Below, piece after piece: positions 6,381-8,281 of a stretch of 8,281 bases of DNA. The DNA comes from Chloroflexota bacterium (GTDB taxonomy: Bacteria > Chloroflexota > Limnocylindria > Limnocylindrales > CSP1-4), in contig JACDAV010000373.1 in assembly GCA_013695255.1 (NCBI GenBank), forward strand, positions 1 to 8,281. The letters run 5' to 3'. Position 1 is the first letter of the stretch. Each line of letters starts with the position of its first letter. A model generated the notes under the pieces. That model was not told where the DNA came from and did not search any database. It saw nothing but the letters and a program-made list of their open reading frames with translations. The position numbers were made by a program, and so were the translations under genes.

Positions 6381-6393
6381 CACCTGCCGGCGA

Positions 6394-7956
6394 TCACCCC
6401 ACCTGAACGCTGATCGTGTGGTGGCCCCGGGCCCCGTCCGGCGCCGGTGGTGTCCGCTGGTCCGTCTGGACCGTGCCCTCCCCGTCGGTCGCACGGACGG
6501 CCAGGGTGTGCCGGCCCGGCGTGGCGTCCCAGTCGACCCGCCACTGCACCCAGGTCGCATCGGAGATCGGGTTGGACAGGCGGGCCTCGCGCCACTCGCC
6601 GTCGACCGAGACCTCGACCCGGGAGATTCCACGGTCCGGTGCCCAGGCCACGCCCGCGATGGCGCCGCGCCCGGCTGCGATGCCCGTGGCGGGCCGCGGC
6701 ACGTCGATCCGCGACTGGGTCAGGATCGGCGCTTCCTTGGCCCAGCCGCGCGGGATCCAGAAGGCGTCGAACGCCTCCAGCGTGGTCAGCTCCAGCTCCG
6801 ACAGCCACTTGGTGGCCGACACGTAGCCGTACAGACCGGGCACGATCAGGCGAGCCGGGAACCCGTGCGCGATCGGCAGCGGCTCGTCGTTCATCCGGAG
6901 CGCAATCATCGGCTCCCGTGCCGGGTCCATGACCCAGGCCGTCGGCATGCCGGCCGTCCAGCCGTCGACGGACCGGCCCACGAGCTGCGTCGCGCCCGGC
7001 TGCACCCCCGCCATGTCGAGCACGTCGCGCAGGCTGACGCCGGTCCACTTCGCGTTGCCGACGAGATCGTCGCCGACCTCGTTCGAGACGCATGCGATCG
7101 TTACGTACTGCTCGAACAGGGGCAGCTGCGCGAGCTGCTCGAAGGTCAGGCTCGTCTCGCGCTCGACCATGCCGTGGATCCGCAGCCGCCACGTGGCAAG
7201 GTCAACCGACGGCAGCAGCAGCGCGGTGTCGATCCGGTAGAAGTCCTCGTTCGGTACGACGAGCGGCGTGATGCCCTGGACGTTGAGCTCCGCGGCCGGT
7301 GGAAGGCTTGCCAGCCGCGCCGCAGGCGGGACCGTCGTCCCGGCGACCGCCGGGCTCGTGAGCCTGGCCTCGATCAGCGACCGGCCCAGAACGCCGCCGA
7401 CGCCCGCCGCGACGACAACGCCGCCGGAGCGGATGAGAAAGCTGCGCCGCGACCAGCTGGGCATGGAGCCTGTGGCGCGAAGCCTGCCTCGCCGCGCCAG
7501 CCAGGTGAGCACCCGCACGCCGATCCAGACGCTCGCCCCGACGGACACCGCCGACAGTGCCGGTGAGGCTTGCGGGTCGAGCAGCGTCGCCCCGAAGGCG
7601 AGGAGCCCGAACGCACCGAAGCCGGCGGCCGCGAGCCACGGCCAGCGGCCGGCGAGAGCGCCGACGAGGGCGCCGGCGGCCAATGCGACGCCGACGATGA
7701 ACAGCTCCAGCGCGAGCTTGTCGTTTGCCCCGAAGAGGGCGACGACGAGCTCCTTCGCGCCCGGCGGCTGCAGGTCGATGACCGCCGAGCCGACGCTCGC
7801 GACGAGCGACGGGACGCCCGGGACCAGGCCCGCCGCCAGCTCGCTCAGGCCGACCGCCACGGAAACGCCCGCGATCCCCGCAGCGGCGTCGCGCCAGATG
7901 GCGCCGGCAGGCTCGTCGCGGGCGGTCGTGGGACGGGCGAGCGTGATGGACTTCAT
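6394..7956 (-). CDS. membrane-anchored sulfite-oxidase-like molybdopterin oxidoreductase
   Basis: This 520-residue protein joins a membrane domain to a sulfite oxidase/YedY-type molybdopterin domain. Four hydrophobic helices are visible near 23-45, 84-103, 105-125 and 136-153. They are followed by a basic cytoplasmic loop with the twin-arginine motif SRRSFL (169-174) and a fifth hydrophobic segment (178-195). The catalytic domain (about 225-400) has TIACVSNEVG (287-296), with Cys289 as the expected Mo ligand, then GNAKWTGVSL (300-309), SVDGWTAG (329-336), IAHGFPARLIVPGLYGYVS (split near 362-380) and ATKWL (381-385). Residues from about 410 form the C-terminal Ig-like Mo-cofactor dimerisation domain. 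The enzyme should sit outside the membrane and transfer two electrons in oxidation or reduction of a small substrate, perhaps an oxoanion or sulfoxide; this is not determined. The ATG at 7956 precedes the first basic residues and helix; upstream codons to 8061 are poor sequence. No heme domain or redox partner gene is visible in the window. Confidence 0.92.
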   Translation of the reverse strand: MKSITLARPTTARDEPAGAIWRDAAAGIAGVSVAVGLSELAAGLVPGVPSLVASVGSAVIDLQPPGAKELVVALFGANDKLALELFIVGVALAAGALVGALAGRWPWLAAAGFGAFGLLAFGATLLDPQASPALSAVSVGASVWIGVRVLTWLARRGRLRATGSMPSWSRRSFLIRSGGVVVAAGVGGVLGRSLIEARLTSPAVAGTTVPPAARLASLPPAAELNVQGITPLVVPNEDFYRIDTALLLPSVDLATWRLRIHGMVERETSLTFEQLAQLPLFEQYVTIACVSNEVGDDLVGNAKWTGVSLRDVLDMAGVQPGATQLVGRSVDGWTAGMPTAWVMDPAREPMIALRMNDEPLPIAHGFPARLIVPGLYGYVSATKWLSELELTTLEAFDAFWIPRGWAKEAPILTQSRIDVPRPATGIAAGRGAIAGVAWAPDRGISRVEVSVDGEWREARLSNPISDATWVQWRVDWDATPGRHTLAVRATDGEGTVQTDQRTPPAPDGARGHHTISVQVG

Positions 7957-7964
7957 GGCCGTGA

Positions 7965-7999
7965 TGCTGTCACCGGGGCGTGACGCCGGTGTGTCAGCA
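7965..7999 (-). promoter_or_regulatory. imperfect stem-loop just before the oxidoreductase start
   Basis: In the 52-bp gap between the proline-rich gene and the oxidoreductase gene, arms at 7965-7976 and 7986-7999 pair over 5 + 6 bp with a 1-by-3 internal loop and a 9-base terminal loop. On the minus strand the only Shine-Dalgarno-like stretch (GGTGA) falls in the stem, whose end is 8 bases from the ATG. It could be an operator, a translational control hairpin, or a U-less terminator of the upstream gene. Confidence 0.4.
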
Positions 8000-8008
8000 G
8001 GGGCGCTC

Positions 8009-8281
8009 TCAGGGACCGGGCGTCGGGCTGGCAGCCACGACCGGGTCGACGGCAGCCGCATCGGGCGCGGGACTTGCGCCGCCAGTGACGTCCGCCGGCG
8101 CCGCCGAGGGGCTCGGGAGCGGTGGCTCCGATGGCGGCGGCTCGCTGGGTGGTGCGGTCACCTGCGGCGTCGGGACGGGCGTCGGGGTGGGGAGGGGGGT
8201 CGGCATGGGCGTGGGCGTCGGAGTGGGGGTGGGTGTGGGTGTGGGTGTCGGGCTGGGGCTCGGAGTCGGCTCAGGGGAAGG
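8009..8281 (-). CDS. C-terminal part of a Pro/Thr-rich (PTPTP) protein, start outside window
   Basis: The frame is open from the right edge of the window to a TGA at 8009-8011, 90 codons plus stop. It reads as Pro-Ser-Pro-Glu then alternating Pro-Thr/Pro-Ser pairs, then PTPLPTPTPVPTP, SEPPPSEPP and finally an Ala/Pro tail ending VVAASPTPGP. The Met at 8206 sits inside the PTP run, so it is not a start codon. Such (PT)n tails are typical of extended, often glycosylated linkers or stalks of secreted or wall-spanning proteins. The globular part is outside the window, so no function can be given. It lies 52 bp upstream of the oxidoreductase gene on the same strand and may be co-transcribed with it. 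Confidence 0.7.
   Translation of the reverse strand, partial: PSPEPTPSPSPTPTPTPTPTPTPTPMPTPLPTPTPVPTPQVTAPPSEPPPSEPPLPSPSAAPADVTGGASPAPDAAAVDPVVAASPTPGP
8225..8258 (+). repeat. 6-bp GGGTGT tandem repeat with G-quadruplex pattern
   Basis: The + strand shows six G-runs of three or more separated by 1-4 bases, fitting the G3+N1-7 quadruplex pattern. It results from the hexanucleotide repeat that encodes Pro-Thr pairs on the minus strand. More G-runs continue leftward at 8172-8214. Such short-period repeats are prone to length change by slippage. Confidence 0.6.

Larger units (their letters stand above)
6090..6393. other. 304-bp intergenic region rich in repeats
   Basis: This non-coding stretch lies between the end of the molybdopterin oxidoreductase gene and the start of the DUF3090 gene, both on the minus strand. 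I find no convincing coding frame, tRNA or rRNA. From the DUF3090 side it holds a TANNNT promoter box (6096-6101), three 19-bp dyads (6169-6321), GC palindromes at 6211-6220 and 6255-6266, a 20-bp tandem repeat (6321-6380) and a hairpin (6344-6362). Confidence 0.8.

Noticed and set aside
6090..6393. tRNA or small structured RNA gene
   Set aside because: No cloverleaf or TTCGANNC-type T-loop was found on either strand; the pairing present is explained by short palindromes.
6418..7566. 382-codon open frame on the + strand opposite the oxidoreductase
   Set aside because: The minus-strand frame has clear molybdopterin-domain motifs, while this one is Arg/Asp-rich without any recognisable domain.
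8009..8206. Complete 65-residue small protein starting at 8206
   Set aside because: The frame continues without a stop to the window edge with the same Pro-Thr repeat, so the Met is internal to a longer protein.

Overview
This GC-rich window encodes seven proteins that can be placed in order, plus an open fragment at each edge (the first gene and the last are both cut by the window). The layout is two converging blocks: everything from 1 to 4737 reads rightward and everything from 4768 to 8281 reads leftward, meeting in a 30-bp gap that holds a palindrome. The gene content (DUF3090 next to an SCO1664-type kinase-fold protein, a NEW3-domain protein with an ABC-2 exporter, a proline/threonine-repeat secreted tail, and a polytopic membrane-anchored sulfite-oxidase-like enzyme) suggests a high-GC terrestrial or aquatic bacterium. 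My best guess is Chloroflexota of the Limnocylindria/Ellin6529 kind, with Actinobacteria as the alternative. This is inferred from gene families, not from a marker gene.

Left block. Positions 1-3174 form a tight three-gene operon: a surface-exposed, C-terminally anchored protein with three NEW3 (Ig-like) repeats, an ABC ATPase and an ABC-2 permease. The junctions are a 7-bp gap and an ATGA overlap. After a 97-bp gap with its own good ribosome-binding site comes a second translationally coupled pair: a ParB-like-domain protein (3272-4057) and a divergent calcineurin-like metallophosphoesterase (4054-4737), joined by a GTGA overlap.

Right block, reading leftward. An unidentified protein with a long Pro-Thr tail enters from the right edge. 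It is followed by a 520-residue membrane-bound molybdopterin oxidoreductase with an internal twin-arginine motif, a 304-bp intergenic region, and the DUF3090 and SCO1664-family pair. The intergenic region holds three copies of a 19-bp dyad at near-integral helical spacing, a short tandem repeat with a strong hairpin, and a TANNNT box placed for a leaderless DUF3090 transcript.

The most interesting points are the intergenic dyad array, the coupled ParB-like/phosphoesterase pair with its altered metal-site motifs, and the NEW3-ABC operon. I see no mobile element, tRNA, rRNA or CRISPR array, and no clear evidence of a wholly new system.
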